From the NCBI GenBank assembly GCA_002898915.1, contig BEHO01000058.1, positions 1 through 6,913 on the forward strand: a stretch of 6,913 bases of DNA, written 5' to 3'. Source of the DNA: a bacterium HR12 (GTDB taxonomy: Bacteria > Actinomycetota > UBA4738 > HRBIN12). Shown piece by piece: positions 6,519 to 6,913 of the stretch. A program made the position numbers and the translations under genes. Under the pieces are notes generated by a model. The model was not told the origin of the DNA. It worked only from the letters and a program-made list of their open reading frames with translations, and searched no databases. Numbering within the stretch: position 1 is the stretch's first letter; each line of letters starts with the position of its first letter.

Positions 6519-6524
6519 TAGACT
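6519..6524 (+). promoter_or_regulatory. Possible -10 element (TAGACT) for ku
   Basis: TAGACT fits the actinobacterial -10 pattern TAnnnT and sits 47 bases before the ku ATG, which would give a leader of about 40 bases. The -35 region is not recognisable (CGCTCC at a 17-base spacing) and overlaps the dyad at 6487-6506, which suggests either regulator dependence or a false match. Confidence 0.35.
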
Positions 6525-6571
6525 TCCTTCCGTCCCGTGTGTGGGGCACGGGCTTCCCCAAGGAGGCGCAC

Positions 6572-6913
6572 ATGCCACCCAGGGCGATGTGGAAGGGCGC
6601 CATCTCGTTCGGCCTCGTCACGATCCCGGTCTCCGTGTACCCGGCGACCGAGGAGAAGAGCCTACGGTTCCACCAGCTCCACGACGCCGACCACGGCAGG
6701 ATCCGCTACAGGCGGGTGTGCTCGATCGACGGCGAGGAGGTGGACTACGAGCACATCGTGAAGGGGTACGAGGTCGAGAAGGACCGGTACGTCGTCCTGA
6801 CCGAGGAGGACCTGGAGAAGGTGCCGGTCCGGTCCTCGCGGGCCATCGACATCCAGCAGTTCGTGGACCTCACCGAGATCGACCCCATCCTCTACAAGAG
6901 GTCCTACTACCTG
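6572..6913 (+). CDS. ku: Ku protein, N-terminal 114 residues (3' end outside window)
   Basis: Bacterial Ku, a homodimeric ring that threads onto double-strand DNA ends and recruits LigD for end joining. Only the first 114 residues are in the window, and the frame is still open at the last base; bacterial Ku is usually about 260-330 residues. The start MPPRAMWKGAISFGLVTIPVSVYPAT is diagnostic. It is followed by FHQLHDADHGRIRYRRVC (33-50), DGEEVDYEHIVKGYEVEKDRYVVL (53-76) and SSRAIDIQQFVDLTEIDPILYKRSYYL (88-114), all family-typical Ku-core sequence. AAGGAGG (6560-6566) lies 5 bases before ATG 6572, a strong ribosome binding site that fixes the start. It is on the opposite strand from ligD, with the AMIN-like gene between them. 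The C-terminal tail, which varies between Ku proteins, cannot be judged. Confidence 0.96.
   Translation, partial: MPPRAMWKGAISFGLVTIPVSVYPATEEKSLRFHQLHDADHGRIRYRRVCSIDGEEVDYEHIVKGYEVEKDRYVVLTEEDLEKVPVRSSRAIDIQQFVDLTEIDPILYKRSYYL

Noticed and set aside
6719..6733. Ku has Cys-Ser-Ile-Asp-Gly where some homologues have a Cys-x2-Cys-Gly pair
   Set aside because: As far as I recall, Ku proteins with VDG/IDG at this place are common, so loss of the second Cys is ordinary variation and not a defect.

Overview
This is a very GC-rich window (strong G/C at third codon positions, several GTG starts). It carries a DUF5319-type protein, an AMIN-like lipoprotein and a mycobacterial-type POL-PE-LIG LigD. 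Together these point to an actinobacterium (Actinomycetota). I cannot place it lower than phylum, and the gene order does not match a model genome that I recognise. Almost all of the sequence is coding: the longest stretch without a gene is 151 bases, and I see no tRNA, rRNA, CRISPR array, insertion sequence or phage gene.

Left part (positions 2 to 2710, + strand). The window opens inside argH (argininosuccinate lyase, last step of arginine synthesis; the N-terminal quarter lies outside). After 80 bases comes a tight three-gene run: a small Cupin_3/DUF861-like protein, a PIG-L/LmbE-family zinc deacetylase, and a DUF5319-like protein with an added C-terminal zinc ribbon. The start/stop junctions are only a few bases apart, so the three are probably co-transcribed, and possibly read on from argH as well.

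Right part (2721 to 6913). This is a bacterial non-homologous end-joining (NHEJ) locus. On the - strand, ligD encodes a polymerase, 3'-phosphoesterase and ATP-dependent DNA ligase in one chain. A small predicted lipoprotein or secreted protein follows it, with its start codon overlapping the ligD stop (ATGA). On the + strand, diverging from ligD, are an AMIN-like lipoprotein and then ku, which runs off the right edge. Ku binds double-strand ends and recruits LigD, so ligD and ku form the functional pair. The two exported proteins at this DNA repair locus have no obvious role in end joining.

Regulatory signals are mostly tentative. The best is an ECF-sigma-like promoter (GGAACC-N16-CGTC) in the ligD/lipoprotein divergent gap. 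Next is an imperfect 20-base dyad just upstream of a possible ku -10 element. I find no wholly new system. The points most worth following are the domain make-up of the DUF5319 protein, the lipoproteins tied to the NHEJ genes, the altered THxQ-type motif in ArgH, and the candidate control sites before ku and the AMIN-like gene.
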